Notes: generated by a model from the sequence alone, not told the origin. Positions 24,315 through 34,433 are shown, numbered from the stretch's first letter. The stretch is 45,200 nucleotides of DNA from a bacterium (GCA_015075175.1 JABTUV010000021.1:1-45200); one strand, 5' to 3'. Made by a program: numbers and translations.

Positions 24315-26555
24315 CTACTCGCCGTCAGGCAGCGTCAGGCCGTGCACGGACCCGAAGGTGTCCAGCATCATGGGCCGTCCGTCGGGCTGAAACTCCAGAT
24401 CGATGACGTACTCCATGCCCGTGTAGTAGGGACTTTGGACGGGATCGTCCCGCCGGTCGCCGTGCAGGCTGCCGTAGCCGTCCACGACCAGGAGGCGATT
24501 CTCACCGGGGCGGAGTTCGGCGTCGCGGGCGATGTGTTGGGGCAGGTGGAACTCTCGCATGTCGGGGTCCAGCGCGGCGTCGCCGAAGGTTTCGACGCGG
24601 CCTTCGTCATCCACGATCCAGTAGCCGCCGCCGGAGCGGGTAGTAACCAGATGGATGAAGCGCCGCCCCGGCCTGTCGCGCGGCGCGCCGAAGTAGCGCG
24701 CTCCACCTGCGGCGACGACCGCCCCGCCGCTGCCCAGCACGTAAAACCCCGAGCCCTCGCGCAAGAGCTCGAGATCGACGGGCGACTGTCGCGGCGGCAG
24801 CTTGACTGCGCCGGCGGGCGGCTCGGGCGCATTGTAGGCGCTGAGCGTCCCGTCCGCCGCCAGAATCCAGGCGCCGTCGTCGACGCGCTCCATGTCTACC
24901 ACGCGCTTGTGCACGGCGGCCAGGAGCCGGCCCGCGTGTTCCTTCAGGTCGCCGTTGTCGTAAAGAATCCAGGCGATGCCCGGCGGTCCGCACTCGACGT
25001 CAACGGGTTGAATCCACGGATACGAAGGCAGGAGAGGCAGAAGCGCCCAGGGGCCGAGGCAGCGCGCCTCGTTGACGTTGACGGCCCATGCGGGAAACGC
25101 AGCGGCGGCGTCCCGCGGCGCGATGAGAAACCGCGCCCGCGTCGCGTCCGGCACGCGCGCCTCCTCCAGGGTGGTGAACGGCTGCACTTGCGCGCGCGTG
25201 TAGAACTGCAGGCCGTAGGGCGGCAGTCCGTCCAGGAATACGGCCTCGACCGGCGGCTCCAGCGTATTCAGGTGTTGGCCGAGGGTTTTCATGTGCGGAG
25301 AGAGATCCACCACGGGCGGTCGCGGCAGCGCAGGGAGGAGGCTGAGGACGACCAGCGTGGCGGCGAGGCTGGTGCGCAACGGCAGGCGCTTGGGCGCGAA
25401 GAGCAGCGCAAGGAAGAGCGTGGCCAGGAGCGCCGCCCATGCGGAAGGCGCGACCAGCGGCAGATGCTGCAAGGCGCCGGCGCGCGCCAGGGCGCCGAAC
25501 AAAAGCAGCCACAGTCCCGCGTGCGGCAGGAGTTCGACCGGCGGCGAAAGGCTGCGCGCCAAGAGCGCGCCTCCCGCCAGCGCCAGCCACGGCAGGAGAT
25601 AAACCAGAAAGTGCTGCGCCGGGTACTTCAAAGCCAGGAGAAACAACGCGTAGGTCAGCAGCGCCGCCAGCGTCAGTCGCGCGCCGTGCTCCCGGCGTCG
25701 TGAGACGAGATACAGGAGCGCGGGCAGCGCAATCAGAGTGAAAGGGTGGTTGGGATTGCCGGACGCCAGAAGATCAAGCCAATACTGCGGCGCCGGTGGT
25801 TGGCTGGACTCAATGCGCAGGGCCAGGTTGTAATCGAAGACAAGCCAGCTGAAGCGCGGCCAATCGACGATCGCCAGCGCGGCATACCATGGCAGTCCGA
25901 GTACAAAGAAGACCATTCCGGCCGTCCGGTAGGGTGCGCACCGCGCACCACTCACGCGCGTGGGAGGACCGGTGCGCGGTGCGCACCCTACGAGCATTCC
26001 CAGCGGCAGAAGCCCGATCACGTACTTGCTCATGAATCCCGCGGCCAGCGCCGTCCCCATCCACACTCCGCCCCAACGGCGTCCTTCCCAAACGTCCAGT
26101 AAACCCCAGGCAAAGAGCAGTGCGGAAAGGACCGGAAGCGTGTCCGTCATCCCCTGGCGGGCGTTGAGAAGGAAGAACTCCGAGCTAGCCAGGAGGGCCG
26201 CAGCCAGAAGCCCGGCCGCCGCGTTGAAGCAGCGTTTTCCCAGAAGAAAAACAAGGACTACGGACAACCAAGCGAAGAGGGCGGAGGGAGCGCGCGCTCC
26301 CAACTCGTTGACGCCGAAGATTTTGTAAGACATGGCCATGGCCCAGATGCACAGCGGCGGCTTCTCGACATAGGGGCGGCCGTGGTACCACGTAACCAGG
26401 TAATGGCCGTTTTCGTGGGCTTCGCGCGCGATCTCGGCGTAGACCGCTTCATCGTAAGCCGCCAGGCTGCCCTCACCCAAGTGCGGAAAGAACATGGGCC
26501 AAGCGGCAGCGGCGACCAGGACGGCCAGGACGACGGAGCGGAAGGGGAACCTCAT
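24315..26555 (-). CDS. GT39-type glycosyltransferase fused to C-terminal beta-propeller-like domain
   Basis: 746 residues. The first 430 residues carry about ten helices and the GT-C signature: YDEAVYAEIAREAHENGHYL with the catalytic DE pair, WYHGRPYVEKPPL, FLLNARQGMTDTL and KYPAQHFLVYLLPWLAL. These resemble ArnT/PMT enzymes that move sugars from polyprenyl-phosphate donors to envelope acceptors. From about residue 515 a soluble region repeats short beta motifs (AWILYDNGDLKEHAGRLLAA, GAWILAADGTLSAYN, FYVLGSGGAVVAAGGARYFG, GYWIVDDEGRVETFGDAALD, LLVVDGYGSLHGD), at least five blade-like units. Such a propeller is unusual in this family. A perfect 63-base palindrome lies in frame within a loop between helices (25929-25991). 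Confidence 0.82.
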   Translation of the reverse strand: MRFPFRSVVLAVLVAAAAWPMFFPHLGEGSLAAYDEAVYAEIAREAHENGHYLVTWYHGRPYVEKPPLCIWAMAMSYKIFGVNELGARAPSALFAWLSVVLVFLLGKRCFNAAAGLLAAALLASSEFFLLNARQGMTDTLPVLSALLFAWGLLDVWEGRRWGGVWMGTALAAGFMSKYVIGLLPLGMLVGCAPRTGPPTRVSGARCAPYRTAGMVFFVLGLPWYAALAIVDWPRFSWLVFDYNLALRIESSQPPAPQYWLDLLASGNPNHPFTLIALPALLYLVSRRREHGARLTLAALLTYALFLLALKYPAQHFLVYLLPWLALAGGALLARSLSPPVELLPHAGLWLLLFGALARAGALQHLPLVAPSAWAALLATLFLALLFAPKRLPLRTSLAATLVVLSLLPALPRPPVVDLSPHMKTLGQHLNTLEPPVEAVFLDGLPPYGLQFYTRAQVQPFTTLEEARVPDATRARFLIAPRDAAAAFPAWAVNVNEARCLGPWALLPLLPSYPWIQPVDVECGPPGIAWILYDNGDLKEHAGRLLAAVHKRVVDMERVDDGAWILAADGTLSAYNAPEPPAGAVKLPPRQSPVDLELLREGSGFYVLGSGGAVVAAGGARYFGAPRDRPGRRFIHLVTTRSGGGYWIVDDEGRVETFGDAALDPDMREFHLPQHIARDAELRPGENRLLVVDGYGSLHGDRRDDPVQSPYYTGMEYVIDLEFQPDGRPMMLDTFGSVHGLTLPDGE
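25929..25991. repeat. 63-bp palindromic element inside a coding sequence, in frame
   Basis: Perfect 21-base arms at 25929-25949 and 25971-25991 flank a 21-base loop. Length 63 is a multiple of three and the element reads as about 21 residues (GCAPRTGPPTRVSGARCAPY) between two membrane helices of the glycosyltransferase. The arms belong to the GTAGGGTGCGCACC family seen between genes elsewhere. Confidence 0.9.
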
Positions 26556-26611
26556 GGGCGCAATCTACGCGAGTCGCGCGGCGGCGTCAAACGCAGGCTG
26601 CACACGTTTTA

Positions 26612-26848
26612 TCCCCCAACCCCCCTTGTTAAGGGGGGAGCCAAGACTGCATCAAGTGGGTCCTCAGCATCCAGGCCGCCCTTCGACACGCGGCTTCGCC
26701 GCTGCTCAGGGCTTTCGGATCTGGTTATTGCTACAACACAGTTGCACTGAGGACCCAACCCGACAGCCCTGAGCGAAGGCCGAAGGCCGAAGTCGAAGGG
26801 CGGGCTTCGATGCAGCCAGCCCGCGGAGACGCACCATCCCCCCCTTGT
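26612..26848. repeat. Gap with two palindrome families
   Basis: CCCCCCTTGTTAAGGGGGG (26620-26638) and CCCCCCTTGTCAAGGGGGG (26838-26857, overlapping the end of the ABC transporter gene) flank a second inverted element: TCAGGGCTTTCGGATCTGG at 26706-26724 and GCCCTGAGCGAAGGCCGAAG at 26766-26785. No gene was found in this gap. Confidence 0.7.
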
Positions 26849-28618
26849 CAAGGGGGGAGCGGCGCCTGGGCGGTCGCCTGGTTGGAGTAAAGGTTGTAGT
26901 AGAGTCCACGGCGCTCGTAGAGCTCCTCGTGGGCGCCTTGTTCGACGATCTCGCCGTCCTTCATCACCACGATACGGTCGGCGTTGCGGATGGTAGACAT
27001 GCGATGGGCGATGATGAGTGGTGCGGCCGGAGGAAGCGGCGGTCAGCGCCTCGCCGTTGAGCCGCTCGCATTCGGAGTCGAGGGCGGAGGTGGGTTCGTC
27101 CAGGAGCAGGATGCGGGGTGCGGCCAGGAGGGCGCGCGCCAGCGCCACGCGCTGGCGTTGGCCGATGGAGAGACTGGCGCCGTGCGGCCCCAGCTCGGTG
27201 TCGTAGCCGCGCGGCAGCCGCCGCGCGAACTCGTCCACGTGGGCCGCCCGCACCGCCTGCGCCAGCTCCTCCTCACTGGCGTCCGGCTTGCCGAACAACA
27301 GGTTCTCGCGCAGCGTCCCCGAAAAGAGAATCGGAATCTGCGGGACGATGCCCAGCTGCCGCCGCAGGCTGTCCCGCCGGTAGCGGCTGATGTCGTAACC
27401 GTCGATGCGCACCACCCCGCTCTCCGGTTCCAGGAAGCGCGGGATAAGGTCCAGCAGCGTGGACTTGCCCGCGCCCGACGGTCCCACGAAGGCGACCGTC
27501 TCGCCGGGACGGATGGACAACGACACGTCCGAGAGCGCGAAGCTCCGGCGCCCGTAGGAGAACCGTACGTTTTCAAACTGGATCGCGCCCACCAGCCGCG
27601 GCAGCTCCGGCAGCCCCACGTCCGCGTCCGCCTCGCTTCTTAACTGCATCACCTCCTCCATGCGGTCCATCACGGCAAAAAGGCGCGAGAAGAAGCCGAA
27701 CGAGCGGATGGCCTCCTGCAGCGGCGCGTAGCCGATGCCGAGCGCGACCACGAACTTGACCAGCTCCTGCACCTGCAGGCGATCGGTAAAGAGCAGCCAC
27801 ATGCTGAAGAACAGGAGTCCGCCTACCGCCACCGCCCCCGCGGCCATGATCATGGGCGGATGCAGCGTGAAAACTTGCTCCATCTCGATCTGGGAGGCGA
27901 GCGTGGCGCGATTGAGTTCGGAGAAGCGCGCCAATACGAGCCCCTCGCGCACGAATGCCTTGATCTCGCGCGCGCCCACGAGGCTCTCCTCCAGGAGCGA
28001 GGTCAGGTCCGCCAGGCGGTTCTGGCTGGCGCGCGCGACCAGATGCATGCGGCGCGAAAACAGCGAGATCAGCCACGCCAGCGGTAGAATCAGAAGCAGC
28101 GTGACCAGCGACAGCATCCAGGAGAACCAGACCATACCGCCCAGCGCCGCCAAGAGCACTGCCACGTTGGGGACGAAGTTGACCAGGACGCGCAGGGAGG
28201 CGATCTGAAAGACGGCCAGATCATGGGAGAGGCGAGAGATCAAGTCGCCGGCGCGCGTCTCCGCCAGCGAGCGGATGGGAAACAGCAGCACCCGCTCGAA
28301 CAGCTGCTGCCGATAGGCGGCGGTGATCTCGTGGCTGATGCGGGTCAGAAGAAAATCGCGCGCGAACGTCGCCGCGGCGACGGCGACGACCAGGATCACG
28401 CCCAGAGCCACGTGCCATCCCAGGCCGGCCAGGTCGGTCTGAGGCAGAATGACGAGCAGGATTTGAAACCAGTGGGGAAGTTGCAGCAGCAACGCCGCCA
28501 CCAGCCCCATCAGCGCCAGGGTAGCGACCAGGGCGGTGCGGTGCGGGCGCAGAAGCCCTCGCAGGGTCCACAGGTGCGGGACCTGCCGCGTTACTGCGTT
28601 ATCCGTTCGCGCATCCAC
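26848..28618 (-). CDS. msbA: MsbA-type ABC exporter (one C-terminal frameshift)
   Basis: Half-size ABC exporter with six helices (residues about 30-310) and an NBD. Walker [15 protein letters not shown]-loop [20 protein letters not shown], signature [16 protein letters not shown] and Walker [14 protein letters not shown] are complete. In the main frame the switch histidine region is lost after SSGRTT; another frame gives [20 protein letters not shown], then [20 protein letters not shown], ending at a TGA at 26848-26850, so an indel lies near 27015. Repaired length is about 590 residues. The start is GTG at 28618, overlapping the 3' end of the LpxB-like gene by 28 bases, implying translational coupling and a role in lipid A or related lipid flipping. 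Confidence 0.88.
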
Positions 28619-29792
28619 GACAGGACCTCATCAACCAACCGCCCGGTCGCTCCCGGCGGACCCATGATGGACGCCAGTTCCGCCTCCATCGGCTCCAGCG
28701 GATGCACCAGCATGGCGCAGACGCGGTCGGCGACCTGACGGCTGGTAATCCTGCCGGAGATTTCCGGCACGACCTCCGCGCGGCGCTTGCGGTTGGGATG
28801 GGCGTGGTAGCGCACGTGGCGATGATAGGCGAGCGCGCAGGCACGCTTCACATAGCGGCCCAGAATCGGCAGGCGTCCCACGTGTCCCAGTACGCCCGGC
28901 ATCGGGTGCACTTCGGCGTAATAGGTGGGGACCAGAACGATCATGGGGATGCCCAGGGCCGTCAGTTCGGCGGTGTTGGTTCCCGGGATGGTCAGGATGA
29001 GGTCGGCGCGGGCCATGACTTCGCCCGGCGGCAGGACCTCGATCACCACGCCGCGGTCCGATATCAACCTGCCGTAGGGCGGAGCCGGTTCCCAGCGGGC
29101 GTTCTCGCCCTCGATCAAGCGACCGGCGGGGTCGGCGGCGCTGGCGGTCAACATTTCCAGCGTGACGTAGTCGGCCTTGCCCAGGAGCCAGCGGACCTCG
29201 GGGCGGGTCGCCGAAACGTGGCCGGCGACCATGGTGAAAAACGGCAGCATGTGCTTGACCATGTAATCGCGGCTGCCGGTGAATATGCCCAGGGTGGGCG
29301 GCTGACGCTGCGCCGGCCGGCGGTCGGGACAGCGCAGGCGCGCCGCGTCCACCATCATGTTGCCAAGGACCTGGTACTTGCCGTTGCTCCCGCCCGGCAG
29401 TGGATCGGAGAGGAAGATGCGCTGGAAGCGAGGAATGGCAGCCGGTGCTCCGCGTAGGCGAGCAGTGGAAAGCCCAGTCGTCGAGCCGAGCAGCACGGCC
29501 AGAGCGGCTCGCCCCTGCTGGCAGGAGAACGCCGGGCAGGTCGGGCGCATCGCCGCCGGCCGCCGGCCGGAGAATGCAGCGCAGCGACTCGCGCGGCGTG
29601 GCGACGCCGGAAATCCTGGAATGGACCGTGCCACGGTCTCCTCGCTGCCGGTCGCAAACACGCACGGCAGCAGCGCCGCGCACAAGCGCACCTCCGGCGC
29701 CCGCGCCGCCAGACCTTGCGCGAACGGATACAGCCAGGAGGAGATCTCCCGGGGCTGTTGACGGTCGCCACGATCTGCACGGCGGAACTCAT
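28591..29792 (-). CDS. LpxB-like lipid-A-disaccharide synthase related protein, several indels
   Basis: GT-B-like protein of about 400 residues after repair. The N-terminus from ATG 29792 reads MSSAVQIVATVNSPG and continues in a second frame with VRLCAALLPCVFATGSEETV; LGFPLLAYAEHRLPF and FQRIFLSDPL lie in alternating frames, after which the sequence is clean: YQVLGNMMVDAARL, PTLGIFTGSRDYMVKHMLPF, VMARADLILTIPGTNTAELT, ALGIPMIVLVPTYY. GTNTAELTALGIP is the nucleotide-sugar donor site typical of LpxB relatives. At least three indels fall between 29450 and 29760. The family differs from canonical LpxB, so whether it makes lipid A disaccharide or another glycolipid is open. It overlaps msbA. Confidence 0.78.
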
Positions 29793-29879
29793 GCGCCGAA
29801 CGTTAGCGGCAAGCGGGTGGAAATGCAATGGAGGGGTGGGGACAGTTTGAAAGCAGGCAAGCGGCGTCAAGCTTGAGTT

Positions 29880-30060
29880 CCCCGCCCCCTTGTTATGGGG
29901 AGCTGGCTGCATTGGTTAGTCCTCGGCATCCAGGCCGCCCGTCGACTTCGCGCTTCGCCCAGGGCTTTCGGTTTCGGTTTTTGCGCCGCTCAGGGCTTCG
30001 GTTCTGGTTGTTGCTAGCGCGACAGCCCCGCGCGCGCGCAGGCCGCCCTCCTCGAAGGTC
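29880..30060. repeat. Dispersed repeats between LpxB-like gene and large exported protein
   Basis: A degenerate CCCCCCTTGTTATGGGG element (29884-29900) is followed by copies of CAGGGCTTTCGGTTTCGG and CAGGGCTTCGGTTCTGG, the family seen at 26706-26785. The 3' end of the next minus-strand gene may read into this region. Confidence 0.6.
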
Positions 30061-30092
30061 AATCCAGGTTGAGCCGCTTGGCGTCGCCGAGG

Positions 30093-30793
30093 TTATCGGG
30101 CAGCTTTCGACCATTCTGGGCGCAGCGGGATGGCCGAAGCGCGTCGACCTACGCATTGAAACTCCTCGTTCCAGACATAGGTTTCGCCCGCAGGTTCCGC
30201 TAAGCGCACCTTCCAGATGCGCTCGTGAAACTCGATCGGATGGGTTGCTCCGAATCGCCGGCGCCATTCGTTGAGGGCGACGGTGTTGCTCCAGGCGCGG
30301 CGCTGCCAGTCGGCCAGCATCTCTTGGTGAGCGACGGCCCGCAGCACCTGCAGGCCACGTGCGCCGGCCAGCAGGCCGGCGCTTTCGCCCAACCAGCCGG
30401 TTGCCGCGCTTGGTCTTCCGCGCGGCGCGCCTGCGAACGCTCGATGGCTCGTTTGAGCACATCCACGTCCAGCGTAGCCAACAACTGCCGGTCCAGCACC
30501 GCGATACAGCGCAAAGTCGCGGAACGGGTCGTCCTCGTCCATGTCGGCGCGCGCCTGCGCCGAAGGTGAGACCTTCACGTAGTCCTGGTCCCTGTATTTC
30601 AACGGCTCCCAGGCGGTCACGCCGGGCGCCGTCTGGTTAACCATGCTGCGCAAAGAAGCGAGAAAGAGCGTGAGCTTGACGGGGTTTTTCGCGTCCAATC
30701 CCAGCGCCAGGGGTATCCGAAGATACGCCCATGGACTCGAAGAGATTCTCCTGGTCGCGCGCCGACTCGATCAGCCTGTTCCAGACGGGCGCA
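30093..30793 (-). CDS. C-terminal continuation of large exported protein, in shifted frames
   Basis: Directly after the stop at 30794 the protein appears to continue in other frames: GDWLSLYLDDAPVWNRLIES, ARDQENLFESMG, then AKNPVKLTLFLASLRSMVNQ, VTAWEPLKYRDQDYVKVSPS, IAVLDRQLLATLDVDVLKRA, EMLADWQRRAWSNTVALNEW and ERIWKVRLAEPAGETYVWNE. Four or more indels are required. The end is uncertain and may extend to about 30030, where LTFEEGGLRAR is readable. I treat this as the same gene as 30794-32809. Confidence 0.55.
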
Positions 30794-32809
30794 TCATCCA
30801 AATAGAGGCTGAGCCAGTCGCCGGAACCAGCCGAAGGCGTCGCTGCCCAGCTCGGGCACGAGCGCCGTGCCCATGTTGCTCCATTGCCGCGCCTGCCGGG
30901 CTTCCGGCGACACCGACAGAACAAAATGAAAGATGGACTCCGGATGCGGATCGCCGGCGCCGGCGGAGAGGGTCGATCCTGCGACGACCTCCAGGAACTC
31001 GCGATACTGGCTGGAGGCGATCAGGGGGCGCACCGACAGGTCGAAGGCGTCGCGGCCGGGCGAGAGCGAGAAGCGCAGGGCGATGGGATCGAAGTAGGCG
31101 CGCCAGTTGCGCTGGTAGTTGTCGCGGAAGCGGCCGTAGGCGCGCGCCTCCTCGTCCGTCACTTTCTCCAACGGCAGCTCGAGGATGGGCGTCATGAAGG
31201 CCAGGTTGCCGTAGATGGAGGAAGAGACGCCGCTGGAGGTCATGGAGAGGTTTCCCGCGCCGGAGACTTTTTCGTCGGGCAGGGGACCTTCTTTCGCCGC
31301 GCCCGTAGCCATTTCCGGCAGGTGCGCGGCCGTCAGTTCGGAGAGCACCGCGGCGGCGCGGGTGCGACGGGAGGCGCCGATGCGCCAGCGCGGTCCACAC
31401 CAGCGCCGGATGGTCGCGTCGGACAAGACGAGGAAGGCCGTCTCGGTAGGATCGCTCTTGGCGTAGCGCCGGCGGAAGTATCTGTACTCGTCCACGGCGG
31501 CCAGGCTCTTCGTACTGCCCACAGCCGTATTAAGAATGCGCTCCAACTGCGCCAGCGAGTTGGTGACAACGACGGCGCCTGTCACCGTGGCGACGTAGGA
31601 GGAGACGGCGCGGTCGGGCGAGACCAAGCCCTTGTACGCCACACCCACGACTTGTCCGTCAACCGGCTTGGCGGCGGGATAAGCGCCGGCAGATGCCGCA
31701 TGGCGCGCCAGGAGCGCCGCGCGCAAGGCGGGCGCGTCTTTGGCCTCAAAGAGCACCGCCACGTCCGAACCCACGCGCAGGTAGGGATCGGAGCCGGTGA
31801 AGGCCACGCTGGCGACCAGTTGCGGGCCCAACAGGCGCGAGAGGGCGTCCGTTGCGAGGCACAACTGCCGCTCGTAGCGGGCGCGCGTGCCGGCGTCCTC
31901 GGCGCGCGATTCCAGAAGGTAGAGCAGCGGCGTGGCGCGCTTGTCGGCCGTGTCCATCAGACTGAGCATGGCCGCGAAGCTGGGGAAGAAGAGCGCGTGC
32001 TGGTCCTCGGGGATGAATTGCGCCAGCGCGTCCGTTTCAGGCGTCGCGCCCGACAGCAGGGCTCGCCAGTCGTAAGCCCGGACGGTGATGCCGGGGATGG
32101 AGTCGAGCGCGACCGTCTCGGCCGTGGCCGGAGTCACCTGCAGTTGGCGGTCCAGTTGCAGGTTTTCACTGACGGCACGGCCGCCGGAGAAAAGCGAGAA
32201 GGTCTCGTCCAGCATGGCGTCACGGGAGCCGGGCATCCAGATCCGGCGCCAGTCCTCCACCGGTTCGGTTGGGACGGTTGCTCCCAGCGCGGCTTCCGCG
32301 ACTCGCAACTCGTGGCGATACCAGGCCGAACCCGGCACGTTGAGCGACAAAAGCCGCCGGTAGTGGTCGCGCTTGGCGATCCAGTACTCGGCTTTGGCCA
32401 ATCCCTGGTCCTTGCGCGCCGGAGGCGTGGTAAACGTGAGGCGCACCATGCCCGAGCCGTCGGACTTGGGAAAGAACAGAAGCCCCGACTGGGGAGCGTC
32501 GCTGGTCGTGCGGATACAGATGCGTCCCGAGGCCAAGTTGTTGATGCGGCCGGCCAGGTCGTACTGGTTTCCACTCGGCGCATGAAAGTAGGCCTCGCCG
32601 GCGTCCGGGCAGACGACGTAGGGAAACATGAAATCCATGGTCAATTCATGACGTGCCGAGAATCCGAGTACAATCGCGTCGGGCGCCGCCGGCAGCGTCC
32701 CCTCGGCGAACTTGAGTTCCGAGAGGGGCACGCTGTGGTAGACCTCGGCGGACGCGCCCGATGACGCCAGAAGAATGGAAACGGAGATCAGGAGACGAAG
32801 TGCGGACAT
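30794..32809 (-). CDS. Large exported protein of unknown function
   Basis: About 671 residues before the frame is lost. The ATG at 32809 has GGGGAG 8 bases upstream and starts a signal peptide (MSALRLLISVSILLASSGAS). No catalytic motif is recognised. Visible features: DMFP-like strand MDFMFPYVVCPDAG, FFPKSDGSGMVRLTF, a segment VASVAFTGSDPYLRVGSDVA, YVATVTGAVVVTNSLAQLER and FFRRRYAKSDPTETAFLVLS, reminiscent of DUF3352-like proteins with alternating strand-helix repeats, though I cannot confirm that. The original protein probably continues to near 30050 in shifted frames, giving about 900 residues. It is alone on its strand between repeat-filled gaps. Confidence 0.7.
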   Translation of the reverse strand: MSALRLLISVSILLASSGASAEVYHSVPLSELKFAEGTLPAAPDAIVLGFSARHELTMDFMFPYVVCPDAGEAYFHAPSGNQYDLAGRINNLASGRICIRTTSDAPQSGLLFFPKSDGSGMVRLTFTTPPARKDQGLAKAEYWIAKRDHYRRLLSLNVPGSAWYRHELRVAEAALGATVPTEPVEDWRRIWMPGSRDAMLDETFSLFSGGRAVSENLQLDRQLQVTPATAETVALDSIPGITVRAYDWRALLSGATPETDALAQFIPEDQHALFFPSFAAMLSLMDTADKRATPLLYLLESRAEDAGTRARYERQLCLATDALSRLLGPQLVASVAFTGSDPYLRVGSDVAVLFEAKDAPALRAALLARHAASAGAYPAAKPVDGQVVGVAYKGLVSPDRAVSSYVATVTGAVVVTNSLAQLERILNTAVGSTKSLAAVDEYRYFRRRYAKSDPTETAFLVLSDATIRRWCGPRWRIGASRRTRAAAVLSELTAAHLPEMATGAAKEGPLPDEKVSGAGNLSMTSSGVSSSIYGNLAFMTPILELPLEKVTDEEARAYGRFRDNYQRNWRAYFDPIALRFSLSPGRDAFDLSVRPLIASSQYREFLEVVAGSTLSAGAGDPHPESIFHFVLSVSPEARQARQWSNMGTALVPELGSDAFGWFRRLAQPLFG

Positions 32810-32824
32810 GGCGTAACTCCCCAA

Positions 32825-33134
32825 TGCAGGATGCTCCCGAAGGCAAAGGCACGGTCTGTCGCCGGGAATGACACGGACATGCTATCAAAAGGGAAGCCCA
32901 CCCGAAAGGGGCCTGTTGTGGAGTGCGGCAGCTTGCTGCCGCGTAGGCGATCGTGATCCGGGTGGCACCTCTTAAAACTCCCAAGGGTGCTGCAATGCAG
33001 GCGTCCGCCCTATACGACCCATAGGACCAACAGGACCTATGGCGGCGGCGCCTTGCAGGCAACCGTCGCTGCCGCTCCATCGGGAAAGCTCGGCACGACA
33101 TGCACCCTTTGGAGTACTAAAGGGTGGTACCCGG
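32825..33134. repeat. Gap of 310 bases with dispersed repeats, no gene seen
   Basis: Contains GGACCTATGG/CATAGGACC elements at 32998-33043 and short direct repeats around ACCCTTTGGAGTACTAAAGGG, itself a hairpin (33103-33123). No open frame with recognisable homology was found. Confidence 0.5.
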
Positions 33135-34433
33135 TCACAGCGCCTGCAAAGCCTCCGCCAGATCGTTGATGATATCGCGCGTGTCCTCCAGGCCCACCGC
33201 CAGCCGGATGCCGCCGGTATCCACGCCCAGCCGCCTCTTGTCCTCTTCCGGCAGCGAGGAGTGGGTCATGCTGAAGGGGTTTTCGATCAGCGTCTTGATC
33301 TGGCCCAGGCTCACCGCCAGTGTGATGGTGTAGGCGTTCTTGGCGACGAAATCGACCAGGCGCGCGGCCTTGCCGAAATCGCCGTCGGAGTCCTTGAGTA
33401 CGAAATAGACCATGTTGCCGGGACAGAATTCTCCGTCGTAGTTGCGCATCTGACGCTCCGCCAGCGCGCGCTGAGGGAAATCGGGAAGCCCCGGATAACT
33501 GACGCGCACGATCTTGGGGTGGGCGCACAGAAACTCGGCGATCTGGCGGGCGCTGCGCTGCTCCGCCTCCATGCGGGTCGGCAGCGTGGAGAGTCCGTAA
33601 ACCATGATCGGCCAGGCCGACTTGGAGGAGAGGACCGCGCCGAAGTCCTTGCGGAAGAGGATGACCTGGTTGGCCAGCGACGCCGGACAGACGACCGCCC
33701 CGCCCATGTCGGTCCCGAAACCCCCGATGTTCTTGGTGAGTGAATGCACTACCACGTCGGCGCCGTGCTCCAATGGGCGCTGGCCGTAGGGCGAGGCGAA
33801 CGTGTTGTCCACCACGATATGGATTCGCTCCTCCGGGCGGCGGCGGGCGTTGGCCTGGCTCACCACGTCGGCGACGGCCCGGATGTCGATCAGGTCCAGC
33901 GTGGGATTGACGGGAGTCTCGAAATAGACGACGCGCGTGGCGGGCGTGATGTGCGCGCGCAGCGCGCTCTGATCATTCACGTCGGCGAAGCGGATGGTGA
34001 CGCCGAAGCGCGTCAACCATCGGGTCAGGAGACTGTAGGTGCAACCGTAAATCATGTGATGGGAGACAATCTCATGGCCGGCGCCCGCCAACGTGCCCAG
34101 CGCGGCTGAAATGGCCGCCATGCCGGAGGCGAAACAGACGGCGCTGTCGCCGCCTTCCGCGTGCGCCAACTGGTCCTCCAGCATCCCGCGCGTCGGCTCG
34201 TCCAGCCGGTCGTAGATGAAAATGGGGGCGCGCGTGGCGGGATCGACCTGATCGCAGGCGTACTCGAAGAATCCCTGGGCGCCGCGATGGCTGGTATCCA
34301 GGCGAAAGGTCGAGGACGACGACAGCGGCGGGATCACGTGGTGGGAATAGTCCCAATGTCGGCTTTCGTAGTCGCCGTGGATCAACTGGGTGCGCATTTT
34401 GCGCTTTTCTCGAACGGGATCGTGATGCAGCAT
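33135..34433 (-). CDS. PLP-dependent trans-sulfuration enzyme (methionine gamma-lyase / cystathionine synthase-like)
   Basis: 432-residue Cys/Met metabolism enzyme of fold-type I. Markers are IPPLSSSSTFRLD, YDRLDEPTRGMLEDQLAHAE, FASGMAAISAALGTLAGAGH, the cofactor aspartate in IVVDNTFASPYGQRPLEHGA and the PLP lysine in VVVHSLTKNIGGFGTDMGG. The C-terminus DTGGIRLAVGLEDTRDIIND is standard. The family covers methionine gamma-lyase, cystathionine gamma-synthase and O-acetylhomoserine sulfhydrylase; the sequence does not let me choose. ATG at 34433 follows GGAGAAAG; upstream in-frame codons are discarded as unlike the family. It stands alone, without other methionine genes or a recognised SAM riboswitch. 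Confidence 0.88.
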   Translation of the reverse strand: MLHHDPVREKRKMRTQLIHGDYESRHWDYSHHVIPPLSSSSTFRLDTSHRGAQGFFEYACDQVDPATRAPIFIYDRLDEPTRGMLEDQLAHAEGGDSAVCFASGMAAISAALGTLAGAGHEIVSHHMIYGCTYSLLTRWLTRFGVTIRFADVNDQSALRAHITPATRVVYFETPVNPTLDLIDIRAVADVVSQANARRRPEERIHIVVDNTFASPYGQRPLEHGADVVVHSLTKNIGGFGTDMGGAVVCPASLANQVILFRKDFGAVLSSKSAWPIMVYGLSTLPTRMEAEQRSARQIAEFLCAHPKIVRVSYPGLPDFPQRALAERQMRNYDGEFCPGNMVYFVLKDSDGDFGKAARLVDFVAKNAYTITLAVSLGQIKTLIENPFSMTHSSLPEEDKRRLGVDTGGIRLAVGLEDTRDIINDLAEALQAL

